DNA from: Bacillota bacterium
GTDB lineage: Bacteria; Bacillota; Clostridia; Clostridiales; Clostridiaceae
DNA: 7,193 nt
Direction: 5' to 3'
Assembly: GCA_023424785.1 (NCBI GenBank)
Contig: JAFADP010000097.1
Coordinates: forward strand, 1-7,193
Shown: positions 1 to 7,100 of the stretch, one piece after another
How positions within the stretch are numbered: the first letter of the stretch is position 1
Layout of the letters: each line of letters starts with the position of its first letter
Translations under genes and position numbers: made by a program
Notes under the pieces: generated by a model
The model's database searches: none
Told to the model about the DNA's origin: nothing
The model's input: the letters and a program-made list of their open reading frames with translations, nothing else

Positions 1-1
1 G

Positions 2-1837
2 GTTAAATATTTTATTGATTTTGTTAATAATCAACCTGAAAATACTTGGTTGCATTTTCACTGTAAGGCTGGAATAGGTAGAACTACTACCTTTATGATA
101 ATGTATGATATTGTTAAAAATTGCAAGGAGGTAAAGCTAAATGATATTATTGCAAGACAAGTATTACTATCTAATATAAAGGTAAGAAATTCAGTAGACT
201 TTTTTATAGGTGAAAGATATAAATTTTTAAAAGATTTTTATAAAAAATGTAAGAATGATGACTTAGGTATATGTTCTTTAAATTTAGATGAAACATCTAC
301 GGTTTTTAATAGCTCAAATAATGAAATTCAAGATAGCTATATTAAAAATTCTAAAACACCTAAAAATCTTTACGTAATTGATGAAAGTAACATGACTAAT
401 GCAGAAAAAACTATGATTGCAACTCTTCAAGGACTTATAGCTAATAAAAGTGATACTCAAATTTATATTCTTACTTCAAGCGAACCTGACTATAAAATAT
501 GGCTAGAAAATTTAAAAGATAAATCTAAAATTAACTATAAAATAGTTAATGATCCATGGAAACTACTAGATAAATTTAAATCATATATTAATGGATATGT
601 ATTATATAGTAGTGTAAAACCTCCTTCAATTAATAATGCATGTACATTTGCTTCATTAAATGGCTCTATTGCTATTGATGAATCCATAGAACATATATTA
701 AATAATCATGGAATTACTAAGCTAATTCAAGATTGTAGAGAATACGATAAATACTGGGCATATAATACTCTTTGGAATTCAGGATTAAATCATTCAACAG
801 TAATTGACTTACCTCCAGATAAATTTACTCCTTTAAGAGACTATGCAATACTATCTAAATCTCTAATTTTCTATGAAGATAATGTAAAAGATTCTGATTT
901 AAGAGAAAAAATATATAGTTCAATGGATGATAATGGACGTATTTTAGGATGGGGACCTGATGAGCATGATAATGTATCACTAGCTTCAAAATATGGTGTA
1001 AATATGATTGCTGCTGATTGGAGTTATAATCTTTCAGTATTAAGCTCCTTTCCTTCAAATCCTCAAACTCAAAAAGTTACAAAAGATATTAAAAATGAAG
1101 ATGGATTTCATTACGTAACCTTTATTATGTCTGATGGAGATAATCAACAGTGGTTACTTGGAAGTAATTATACTAATAAAAACTGGTTTGGTTCTCCTTA
1201 TAGAGGAAAATTTAATTTAGGATGGTCTTTAAGTCCTTCACTATACTACTTAGCACCTACAGTTTTTAATGAATATTATGAAAATGCAAGTTCTTCAAAC
1301 TATAGTGATGCCTTTGTAGTTGCACCTTCTGGTAATGGTTATATGTATCCAAGTAAATTTCCATCTGAAAAGTTAAGTAACTATACTAAAATATTAAATG
1401 AATGTATGAAAAAAGTTGATCAACACTATGTATTAATTCTTGATGATGAAGCTTTTTATAAAAAAGATCTATGGGATAAGTATACAAGTAACTCTAATAT
1501 AGATGGACTCCTTTATCTTAATTATGATAAAAATAATAGTTATGAAGGGAAAATAATATGGTCAAATAATAAACCAGTTGTTTCTTGTCGTGATTTACTT
1601 TGGGGTGGATTAGAAGATGAAAACGAACTTATTTCTAATATAAATAATAGAGTTCTTTTAGGTTACACTAAAATAAATGATCCTAAATCCTATACTTTTG
1701 TTTATGTACATGTTTGGAGTAATACTATGGATAATGTTTATGATGTAGTAAATAAATTAAGTAAAAATCCTAAAGTAAGCATAGTAAATCCTAATGATTT
1801 TATGAAATTAATTAAAGAGAATGTAAAGAGAAAATAG
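2..1837 (+). CDS. PTP-like phytase / GxGYxYP-domain fusion protein, 5' end missing
   Basis: Partial gene: the frame is open to the left edge and 611 residues are visible. The first ones (WLHFHCKAGIGRTTTF) carry the cysteine phosphatase P-loop HCKAGIGRT, codons 59-85, with nucleophile Cys at 62-64 and Arg at 80-82. The WLHFHC lead-in and the TTTF tail are typical of PTP-like phytases, which remove phosphates from inositol hexakisphosphate. The general-acid Asp loop and any signal peptide would lie left of the window. After about 110 residues the phosphatase part ends. The remaining roughly 490 residues resemble the GxGYxYP N- and C-terminal domains, a putative glycoside hydrolase family: a YVIDESNMTNAEK start, a DGDNQQW motif (1133-1153) and the signature GNGYMYP (1331-1351). 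The TTG at 50 is only an in-frame Leu codon, not the start. Substrate and location (probably exported) are inferred. The phosphatase call is strong; the function of the second half is uncertain. Confidence 0.88.
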   Translation, partial: VKYFIDFVNNQPENTWLHFHCKAGIGRTTTFMIMYDIVKNCKEVKLNDIIARQVLLSNIKVRNSVDFFIGERYKFLKDFYKKCKNDDLGICSLNLDETSTVFNSSNNEIQDSYIKNSKTPKNLYVIDESNMTNAEKTMIATLQGLIANKSDTQIYILTSSEPDYKIWLENLKDKSKINYKIVNDPWKLLDKFKSYINGYVLYSSVKPPSINNACTFASLNGSIAIDESIEHILNNHGITKLIQDCREYDKYWAYNTLWNSGLNHSTVIDLPPDKFTPLRDYAILSKSLIFYEDNVKDSDLREKIYSSMDDNGRILGWGPDEHDNVSLASKYGVNMIAADWSYNLSVLSSFPSNPQTQKVTKDIKNEDGFHYVTFIMSDGDNQQWLLGSNYTNKNWFGSPYRGKFNLGWSLSPSLYYLAPTVFNEYYENASSSNYSDAFVVAPSGNGYMYPSKFPSEKLSNYTKILNECMKKVDQHYVLILDDEAFYKKDLWDKYTSNSNIDGLLYLNYDKNNSYEGKIIWSNNKPVVSCRDLLWGGLEDENELISNINNRVLLGYTKINDPKSYTFVYVHVWSNTMDNVYDVVNKLSKNPKVSIVNPNDFMKLIKENVKRK

Positions 1838-1867
1838 ATTTGTATAAAGACAAATCTATTTTCTCTA
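1831..1867. terminator. Bidirectional intrinsic terminator between convergent genes
   Basis: A perfect 13-base-pair inverted repeat, AAAATAGATTTGT (1831-1843) and ACAAATCTATTTT (1850-1862), encloses a 6-base loop. A T-rich stretch follows on the + strand (ATTTTCTCT) and also on the - strand (TATTTTCTCTTT). The phytase-like gene's TAG stop (1835-1837) lies inside the left arm, and the exonuclease gene's stop is only 8 bases away, so one hairpin probably ends both convergent transcripts. Confidence 0.85.
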
Positions 1868-1870
1868 AAC

Positions 1871-2797
1871 CTAATCTAAGTACATACACTTTCTTAAAAA
1901 TTCTTCTTCATTTAAAAATACTATATTTTGTCCTTTATTATTTAAACTTACTGCTTTTCTAAGTTTAGTACTCATTTCAAAAGTACTTAATTCATGAATA
2001 TTTTCCACATTTGTAACTAAAATAGTAGTTTTCTTTGTTACTGAACTTCCTATAGTTCCACTAAGTCTTGTAACTAACATTATAGCTTCTTCTCTACTCA
2101 TTGAAGAAAGTCCTCCTGTAAAAACAACAACTTCATCTTTAAATGCATCAAATCTATAATTTTCTACTTTATTGTATCTACAATCAATTTTATTAGATAA
2201 CTTTAACACTCTTCCTTTAGTAGAACTTGGAGTATACCCGTCTTTAGTAACATTACCTATAGTTACACCTAAATCTTTAGATATTTCCTCAATATTTTTT
2301 GTATTTAATTCTTCACTTATATTAAGTAATATATTACTACATGCAAGTGCATCTGCTAAAGCATCATGGTGTTTAAATTCATATCCTAGAAATCTATTAA
2401 CAGTATTTAATTTTGCATTTTCAAGACTCTTATAAAAATTTCTTGAAAGCTTCATTGTACAAATATAATTAAAATTAGGACTTTCTATTTCATATAGTTC
2501 TAATGTTTTCCTTAATACAGATATATCAAATGAAGCATTATGAGCTATTACTAAATTATCATTAAAATAATGTTTAATTTTATCCCAAACTTTATCAAAC
2601 TCTAATTCATTTTCTACCATTTTAGGTCTTATACCATGAATACCAATATTAATTGGCATAAACCTCATTTCTTTAGGTCTTATTAAATGATGTACTTTCT
2701 CTACTACTTCTCCATTTTTTACTACAACAATACCTATGGAACAAGGACTATTTCTTTTTTCATTTGCGGTCTCAAAATCTATAGCTATAAAATTCAT
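1871..2797 (-). CDS. DnaQ-like DEDDh 3'-5' exonuclease with C-terminal BRCT domain
   Basis: 308 residues. The N-terminal ~160 residues are a DEDDh exonuclease, the fold of the DNA polymerase III epsilon proofreading subunit: ExoI FIAIDFETA (Asp7, Glu9), ExoII HNASFD (Asp91) and ExoIII HHDALADA (His144, Asp149). All five catalytic residues are present, so it should be active with two metal ions. After a linker (about 165-215), residues 219-304 form a BRCT domain (VVVFTGG near the start, ILVT in the middle), a fold usually found in bacterial NAD-dependent ligase and used for binding DNA ends or partners. The product is cytoplasmic and probably acts in DNA repair or end trimming; that role is inferred. 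The ATG at 2797 has an AGGAG site (2804-2808) six bases upstream. It lies 90 bases downstream of the DUF4132 gene on the same strand, with its own promoter in the gap. It is not the dedicated epsilon subunit, since no polymerase gene is nearby and the BRCT tail is extra. Confidence 0.93.
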   Translation of the reverse strand: MNFIAIDFETANEKRNSPCSIGIVVVKNGEVVEKVHHLIRPKEMRFMPINIGIHGIRPKMVENELEFDKVWDKIKHYFNDNLVIAHNASFDISVLRKTLELYEIESPNFNYICTMKLSRNFYKSLENAKLNTVNRFLGYEFKHHDALADALACSNILLNISEELNTKNIEEISKDLGVTIGNVTKDGYTPSSTKGRVLKLSNKIDCRYNKVENYRFDAFKDEVVVFTGGLSSMSREEAIMLVTRLSGTIGSSVTKKTTILVTNVENIHELSTFEMSTKLRKAVSLNNKGQNIVFLNEEEFLRKCMYLD

Positions 2798-2839
2798 TAT
2801 CTTCTCCTATAATACTTTTACTTAATATGCAACTTCTTT

Positions 2840-2867
2840 ATTATAAATCCTGTACCATAAAATACAA
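2840..2867 (-). promoter_or_regulatory. Probable sigma-A promoter for the exonuclease-BRCT gene
   Basis: Read on the - strand, TTGTAT (2867-2862) and a perfect TATAAT (2845-2840) are 16 bases apart. The start of transcription would fall near 2833, leaving a leader of about 35 bases that includes the AGGAG ribosome binding site. It sits in the 90-base gap after the DUF4132 stop, so the exonuclease can be expressed independently. Confidence 0.65.
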
Positions 2868-2887
2868 TATATTAATTAAAAATTCTA

Positions 2888-5800
2888 CTAATTTGAAATT
2901 ATTTCATTATTAATTAAACTTAAAATACTACTAACAAATCTTTTACATACTTTTTTAGGATCTAATATTCTTATTTCTTTTATCTCATCAGTTATGTCTT
3001 CCTCATTTGCATCACACTTATAAAAAAGAATTTCTCCCAAATTAATTTCTTCATCAAATTCATTTATTCCAACATACATGTCCTCAAAATCAATTTTAAC
3101 ATCAATATTTAAATAGTCATCAAAAATATAATAACTTTCATATGACCCACCATCATATATTTCTCCTCTTATCATATTATATTTTTTTGCAATTGATAGT
3201 AAATTTCCTACTGTTATTTTTCTTTTATTAAACTTAATAACCCTTTTATTTTCTATTTCTTCATCTTTAATAATTAATATATCTTGTTCTAATTGTGGAA
3301 CTGGTTGTACTATTTCATAATCTTCCAATTGATTTTTCCATGCTTCTAATTCTTCTTCGCTTAAATCAATAGGATGAACTAATGATATTTTTGCTCCTTT
3401 AGGAAGAATATACTCTTCTTCATCTACTGTATTAAATGTCCCATCTTCCATATAACGAAAAGCTTTTTTAAGAACTCCATTTTCATAAACTCCCCAAATA
3501 AGTCCAATTGCAAAAATATGCATAATAGGATTTTCTACAAAAAGCTCCTTAAAGCTTTCCTCTCCCCATGGTCTACCATTCATTATAGCCTTCTCTAAAC
3601 GGAATTTTTGAGTTTGAATAATAGTTTTTATTTGCTTCTTAATTTGAGAAAACTCTTTTCTTGCATCTTCTGCCATTTCAATATTATCACTTTCATTTGG
3701 CTTTGGAAGGGATTTTATAATTTTGTTTTTGCTTTCATCAAATATAGAAAGAGTAAAATCATTCATTAAACTAACTTTAAACTTTCTTTCTCCATAATCT
3801 AGTACTTTTTCTCCTTGTTTATTAAAACCAAGGTTTGGAATAATTTTATCTGAAAGTTCATCCTGTGGAATATTAAGTGCTTTTGCTGCATATGAAAATG
3901 CCTTTGAAGCTGCTTTTTTTACCATAGCATTAGGAAACTTTCTAGATATTTCATCTATAATTAAAAGTGCAACCTTTCCTCCATTTAGTGCTATAGAATT
4001 TACAACATAAGCACCTAAAGCTCCACGCGAACACATTGCCCAATTTTCTATTTGCTTTCTTAACTTTAATATTTGATTATCATTTCCGTAAATAGCGTAT
4101 GGAATAGTTATATTTTTAAGTTTTGTATCTGCACCATTTTCAAGCCATATTGAATAAACATTTTCTAAAACTTCTTCAAAATCATTTTTATTAATAAACT
4201 CAATTATTTTATGACATACTTGAATTTTATAAGGCTCTGACAATGCCATATATTCCATAAATATATATCTTAATACTTTAGGTGGTACAAACTCATTACT
4301 TGATTTAAATCTAACATTTGATATTAACCTATCATCTATCCACTTAACTAAATTAGCAATATCCTCATCATAGTTATCATTAACAAAATCTATAACCATG
4401 TTATTTGATGTAAACTCAAATCCATTTCCATACTTATGTTCATTATCCCATTGCTTTATTACTCTTTTGGCAAGTTTAAGCTGCTCTCCCTTAAACTTTA
4501 TCATAGCATCTTCTAAAGGCTTTCTTGTATATTCTTCATTACTTAAAATTATTTCTTCACATATATTTCTTATTTTTTTAGACTTAGAATTCAATAATTT
4601 AATTACTGGATTATAATCCTTGATTTTATTATAATAATATAATTGTTCAATCCATTCTATTGTTATATCTATATCATTCTTAACTCTACTATCATCTAAA
4701 AATTCAATAGCTTCTTTTTCATGTCCTATACAAAGTTCTGAAATGACTTCTTTGGTAAAAATCTCCTCATTATAATATCTGCTATATTCCATACATGAAG
4801 TTAAAAATATATCATTTAGCGTAAAGCCTTTTTCTATTAAATATTGTATACTTTCTTTAATATCTTTATTAAGCCATTCTTTTCTTTGAAAAACAAAATA
4901 AGAAAGTAAATGCCACAAATTTCTAGAACCCTTTTCTTCTTGTACTATACTAATAATAAAATCTATAAACTTTTTAACAGTTTCATCAAAATCATAATAT
5001 ACTATAAAAACCTTAATTAACTCTACCCATGCAGAATAAGATATTCCATATGAATTAATAGTTTTCTTAACGTTACGTTGTGCACTTTTATTATCTCTTA
5101 AAACAACTTCATAAGGGTTAACTCTTGAAATTCTTTTATCTAATAATTCTTCAGAATATTTAAGAATATTTAGTTTTTGTTTTTCACATTCATCTAGAGC
5201 ATAACCATCATTAAGCATTAAAGCAAGTGGTCTAAGTGCATATGCCCCTTCATTATCAATATTTAATAAATATTGATATGCATTAAATATTGTTTCTTTA
5301 TCTTCATGATAAATTTTGTTAAATATTTCACCTTTTTTATAACTATTAAAACAATACCTACAACCTATTACTCCATAGTAAGGATATAACGGCATATTAT
5401 TCTCCTTTAAAAATTGAAGAAAATTCTCATGATGCATAATAAAGAACATTTTCTTCCCATAATTAGGTTCTTCTAATATTTTATTTTTAACTAATTCTAA
5501 AATCTCAGTATTCTCTTTATATACTTTATTTAAAAGTATTGCCACCTCTTGAGTTAAATCCATTCTTTTTAAACATTCAACACATTTAAATAAATACTCC
5601 TTATAATTTTCTTTATCATTAAAATATATAACTTGTCCACATATTAGTAATGGATATAATTCTATATACTTTCTAGTTAATAAATCCTTTATATCATAGG
5701 TAATTAGATCTTCAGTATATTTTATCAATTCTTCCTTGTAATACTTATACATAATTTCTATGATTTCAAAAGCTTCACCATTGGTAAATCTTTTTCTATC

Positions 5801-6133
5801 TAAAAAAGCATATTGAATTATAGTATTAAAATCTATACCAATTTCTCCACATACCTCAACATCTTCACATATATTATATCCACTTAATATTTTTTTACCT
5901 GATATATTAAATATTACCCTAAGAATACGTTTTGCAATTTCACTATTTTCTCCTTTTAGTTCTTTTACAATATCATCAGGAAAAGGTATACTACTTCGAA
6001 TTTTACTTACCGTAGCCCCATTACTCAACTCATCTTCTTCACCATTTATATACTTAATTGCATCTTCTGTTAATACAATATTATGTGACTTTAATACATA
6101 ATTAAAATACTCTAATAATTTATTCCTCTCCAT
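2888..6133 (-). CDS. DUF4132 domain protein (MolR/YehI type)
   Basis: 1081 residues, cytoplasmic, with no signal peptide or membrane helix. The C-terminal ~400 residues match the DUF4132 pattern: helical-repeat segment (about 683-760), DELSDKIIPNLGFN and LDYGERKFKV (about 758-787), SLPKP (808-812), then RLEKAIMNGRPWGEESF, LIWGVYENG, LVHPIDL (about 918-924) and EIVQPVPQLEQDI (940-952). A tail with RGEIYDGG (989-996) and LGEILFY follows. The N-terminal ~680 residues are helical and repeat-like, as in relatives. No WGR domain, often attached to this family, is visible. Two CxxC pairs, CVEC (184-187) and CRYC (258-261), could bind metal. The E. coli relatives MolR and YehI were linked to molybdate regulation by name, but the biochemical role of the family is not established and none is assigned here. 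The start at 6133 is chosen because AAGGGG (6145-6140) lies six bases upstream; a further in-frame ATG at 6172 lacks such a site. Transcribed from the promoter at 6257-6286 through a hairpin-containing leader. Confidence 0.88.
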   Translation of the reverse strand: MERNKLLEYFNYVLKSHNIVLTEDAIKYINGEEDELSNGATVSKIRSSIPFPDDIVKELKGENSEIAKRILRVIFNISGKKILSGYNICEDVEVCGEIGIDFNTIIQYAFLDRKRFTNGEAFEIIEIMYKYYKEELIKYTEDLITYDIKDLLTRKYIELYPLLICGQVIYFNDKENYKEYLFKCVECLKRMDLTQEVAILLNKVYKENTEILELVKNKILEEPNYGKKMFFIMHHENFLQFLKENNMPLYPYYGVIGCRYCFNSYKKGEIFNKIYHEDKETIFNAYQYLLNIDNEGAYALRPLALMLNDGYALDECEKQKLNILKYSEELLDKRISRVNPYEVVLRDNKSAQRNVKKTINSYGISYSAWVELIKVFIVYYDFDETVKKFIDFIISIVQEEKGSRNLWHLLSYFVFQRKEWLNKDIKESIQYLIEKGFTLNDIFLTSCMEYSRYYNEEIFTKEVISELCIGHEKEAIEFLDDSRVKNDIDITIEWIEQLYYYNKIKDYNPVIKLLNSKSKKIRNICEEIILSNEEYTRKPLEDAMIKFKGEQLKLAKRVIKQWDNEHKYGNGFEFTSNNMVIDFVNDNYDEDIANLVKWIDDRLISNVRFKSSNEFVPPKVLRYIFMEYMALSEPYKIQVCHKIIEFINKNDFEEVLENVYSIWLENGADTKLKNITIPYAIYGNDNQILKLRKQIENWAMCSRGALGAYVVNSIALNGGKVALLIIDEISRKFPNAMVKKAASKAFSYAAKALNIPQDELSDKIIPNLGFNKQGEKVLDYGERKFKVSLMNDFTLSIFDESKNKIIKSLPKPNESDNIEMAEDARKEFSQIKKQIKTIIQTQKFRLEKAIMNGRPWGEESFKELFVENPIMHIFAIGLIWGVYENGVLKKAFRYMEDGTFNTVDEEEYILPKGAKISLVHPIDLSEEELEAWKNQLEDYEIVQPVPQLEQDILIIKDEEIENKRVIKFNKRKITVGNLLSIAKKYNMIRGEIYDGGSYESYYIFDDYLNIDVKIDFEDMYVGINEFDEEINLGEILFYKCDANEEDITDEIKEIRILDPKKVCKRFVSSILSLINNEIISN
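5254..5278. repeat. 25-base palindrome inside the DUF4132 gene
   Basis: TATCAATATTTA (5254-5265) and TAAATATTGATA (5267-5278) are exact reverse complements around a single central A. They lie within the coding sequence, in the stretch reading YLLNID. Such long perfect symmetry is uncommon even in AT-rich DNA. It could be a protein binding site or chance; nothing else in the sequence decides this. Confidence 0.5.
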
Positions 6134-6139
6134 AAAATA

Positions 6140-6145
6140 CCCCTT
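6140..6145 (-). promoter_or_regulatory. Ribosome binding site fixing the DUF4132 start
   Basis: On the - strand AAGGGG is followed by TATTTT and then ATG (6133-6131), a six-base spacing. GGGG with preceding A-run matches the 16S anti-Shine-Dalgarno nearly as well as AAGGAG. The ATG 13 codons upstream (6172) is preceded only by AT-rich sequence and lies in a hairpin arm, so the shorter protein is preferred. Confidence 0.75.
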
Positions 6146-6161
6146 TTTATTTATATATAGA

Positions 6162-6196
6162 AATAGAGCCATTATTAAACTTAATATGGCTCTATT
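6162..6196 (-). promoter_or_regulatory. Leader hairpin upstream of the DUF4132 gene
   Basis: AATAGAGCCAT (6162-6172) and ATGGCTCTATT (6186-6196) form a perfect 11-base-pair stem. The intervening ATTAA/TTAAT can extend it past one bulged base. It lies in the predicted 5' leader (about 6250 to 6134), 16 bases before the ribosome binding site. No T-run follows on either strand, so it is not a standard terminator. A DNA operator, an mRNA-stabilising stem or a translation control element are all possible. Confidence 0.6.
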
Positions 6197-6204
6197 AATA
6201 AACT

Positions 6205-6216
6205 AGTATATTTCTT
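6205..6216 (-). repeat. 12-base direct repeat, copy 2 (AAGAAATATACT)
   Basis: On the - strand AAGAAATATACT occurs here exactly as at 6256-6245, with the two copies 40 bases apart start to start. This copy lies in the predicted DUF4132 leader just before the hairpin. The repeat contains TATACT, close to a -10 box, so it may be a second weak promoter element or one of two operator sites. Confidence 0.5.
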
Positions 6217-6244
6217 TTAAACTAATTTAACATTTTCCAAATAA

Positions 6245-6256
6245 AGTATATTTCTT
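6245..6256 (-). repeat. 12-base direct repeat, copy 1 (AAGAAATATACT)
   Basis: First copy of the same 12 bases, directly abutting the TATAAT of the DUF4132 promoter (6262-6257) and so covering its predicted transcription start. A regulator bound here would be placed to block RNA polymerase. Confidence 0.5.
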
Positions 6257-6286
6257 ATTATAATACACACTTTTAATAACAATCAA
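6257..6286 (-). promoter_or_regulatory. Probable sigma-A promoter for the DUF4132 gene
   Basis: On the - strand TTGATT (6286-6281) and TATAAT (6262-6257) are separated by 18 bases. Transcription would start near 6250 and give a leader of about 117 bases, long for this compact region. The leader holds one direct-repeat copy, the hairpin and the ribosome binding site. Confidence 0.6.
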
Positions 6287-6353
6287 TTAAATTATATTTC
6301 AATTTTAATCTATTCCATAAAATCATTAATATATCTTTCTCATATTTAATATA

Positions 6354-6359
6354 TATAAT
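6354..6359 (+). promoter_or_regulatory. Possible -10 box for the DUF6512 gene
   Basis: TATAAT lies 25 bases before the ATG of the membrane protein gene. No good -35 box is seen 16-18 bases upstream (only AT-rich sequence), and the resulting leader would be short, so this is a tentative call. Confidence 0.3.
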
Positions 6360-6384
6360 TGTTAGTAATTTTTTAGGAATTTAT

Positions 6385-6933
6385 ATGAACTATAAAAAAC
6401 TTTCTTATGAAGAAAAAGATATTATTATTAGTATTCCAATTCTTTTTGTAGTAGGAACATGTTTTCATTTTTTGTATGAATTTTTTGGCAAAAACCTTGT
6501 AGTAGGATTGTTTGCTGCTATAAATGAAAGTGTTTTTGAACATACTAAGTTAGTAATGCTTCCTATTATGTTATGGTGGATTATTTACTATATTTCTAAA
6601 GGTAAAAAATATAATATTAATAAAAATAAGTGGTTTACTGCATCCTTAGCCTCTTTAATAACCTCAATTTTACTAATACCTTTTATCTTTTATTTCTATA
6701 CTCAAGCTTTTGGAATAGAATCACTAATTATTGATATAATAATCTTTCTAATAGCAATAATTTGTGGTCAATTATTAGGACTACATCTTTATAAATATTC
6801 AAATGGATTTAATTATAAATTTGTTTTATATATTTTTATTATTATAATTCTACTATATATTCTTTTTACATTAAATCCACCAAAACTTCCTATATTTAAA
6901 GATTATTCTGTAAGCTTATATATAATGAAATAA
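6385..6933 (+). CDS. DUF6512-type multi-pass membrane protein
   Basis: 182 residues with about five membrane helices (roughly 12-31, 55-71, 84-105, 112-135, 144-162) and a short N-terminal charged segment. Conserved-looking features are CFHFLYEFFG (26-35) at the end of helix 1, AAINESVFEHTK (44-55) before helix 2, and a C-terminal tail FTLNPPKLPIFKD (161-173) after the last helix. These fit the DUF6512 family of small Firmicute membrane proteins, whose function is unknown. The NESVxEHxK motif holds several charged residues at a membrane boundary, so it may form a binding or catalytic site; that is inference. Start: ATG at 6385 with AGGA (6375-6378) six bases before it. It is transcribed alone, divergent from the DUF4132 gene and closed by a terminator, so no partner is indicated. 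Confidence 0.82.
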   Translation: MNYKKLSYEEKDIIISIPILFVVGTCFHFLYEFFGKNLVVGLFAAINESVFEHTKLVMLPIMLWWIIYYISKGKKYNINKNKWFTASLASLITSILLIPFIFYFYTQAFGIESLIIDIIIFLIAIICGQLLGLHLYKYSNGFNYKFVLYIFIIIILLYILFTLNPPKLPIFKDYSVSLYIMK

Positions 6934-6940
6934 TAAAATA

Positions 6941-6981
6941 CCTCTAATATAGATTTCAACTCTATATTAGAGGAGCTTTTT
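6941..6981 (+). terminator. Intrinsic terminator of the DUF6512 gene
   Basis: A perfect 13-base-pair stem, CCTCTAATATAGA (6941-6953) and TCTATATTAGAGG (6961-6973), with a 7-base loop, is followed by AGC and a T-run (TTTTT at 6977-6981, then ATTAGTTTTT). It begins seven bases after the TAA stop, a textbook position. Confidence 0.9.
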
Positions 6982-7001
6982 ATTAGTTTTTATTTACTTT
7001 T

Positions 7002-7013
7002 GGACATTTGTCC
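7002..7013. repeat. Small GC-rich dyad GGACATTTGTCC
   Basis: GGACA and TGTCC are exact reverse complements two bases apart, in otherwise AT-rich intergenic DNA, 41 bases before the TATAAT of the last gene. It may be an operator for that gene or a weak second terminator, since ATTTTT follows at 7017-7022. It does not match the classic Crp or Fnr site. Confidence 0.35.
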
Positions 7014-7051
7014 TTAATTTTTATATCATGACTTTCTTAAAATAATTAATA

Positions 7052-7060
7052 TGATATAAT
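7052..7060 (+). promoter_or_regulatory. Extended -10 promoter for the right-edge gene
   Basis: TGATATAAT is a perfect extended -10 element (TGNTATAAT), which can work with a poor -35 box; the best -35 candidates upstream (CTTTCT or TTTCTT, 7032-7038) are weak. Transcription would start near 7067, giving a leader of about 34 bases with the ribosome binding site AAGGAGA. Confidence 0.65.
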
Positions 7061-7100
7061 CAATGTACTTCATTTAATTTACTTAATAAGGAGAATAGAA

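Noticed and set aside
50..52. TTG as the start codon of the phytase-like gene
   Set aside because: The frame stays open to the left edge and the residues before it (FVNNQPENTW) continue the expected phytase sequence; no ribosome binding site precedes it. The true start lies outside the window.
855..1058. Open frame of 67 codons on the - strand
   Set aside because: It lies wholly inside the well-supported phytase-GxGYxYP gene, has no ribosome binding site and resembles no known protein.
2172..2435. Open frame of 87 codons on the + strand
   Set aside because: It is antisense to the exonuclease active-site region and has the composition of a complement shadow.
2798..2887. Terminator after the DUF4132 gene
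   Set aside because: Only a 5-base-pair AAATT/AATTT pairing before a short T-run is seen, too weak to call; readthrough into the exonuclease gene is possible.
4398..4616. Open frame of 72 codons on the + strand
   Set aside because: It is antisense to the middle of the DUF4132 gene, with no start signals.
6134..6172. 13-codon N-terminal extension of the DUF4132 protein
   Set aside because: The upstream ATG at 6172 has no Shine-Dalgarno sequence and sits in the leader hairpin arm, whereas the ATG at 6133 has AAGGGG at ideal spacing.
6162..6196. Leader hairpin as an intrinsic terminator or riboswitch
   Set aside because: No T-run follows on either strand, and I see no conserved aptamer core or alternative pairing with the ribosome binding site.
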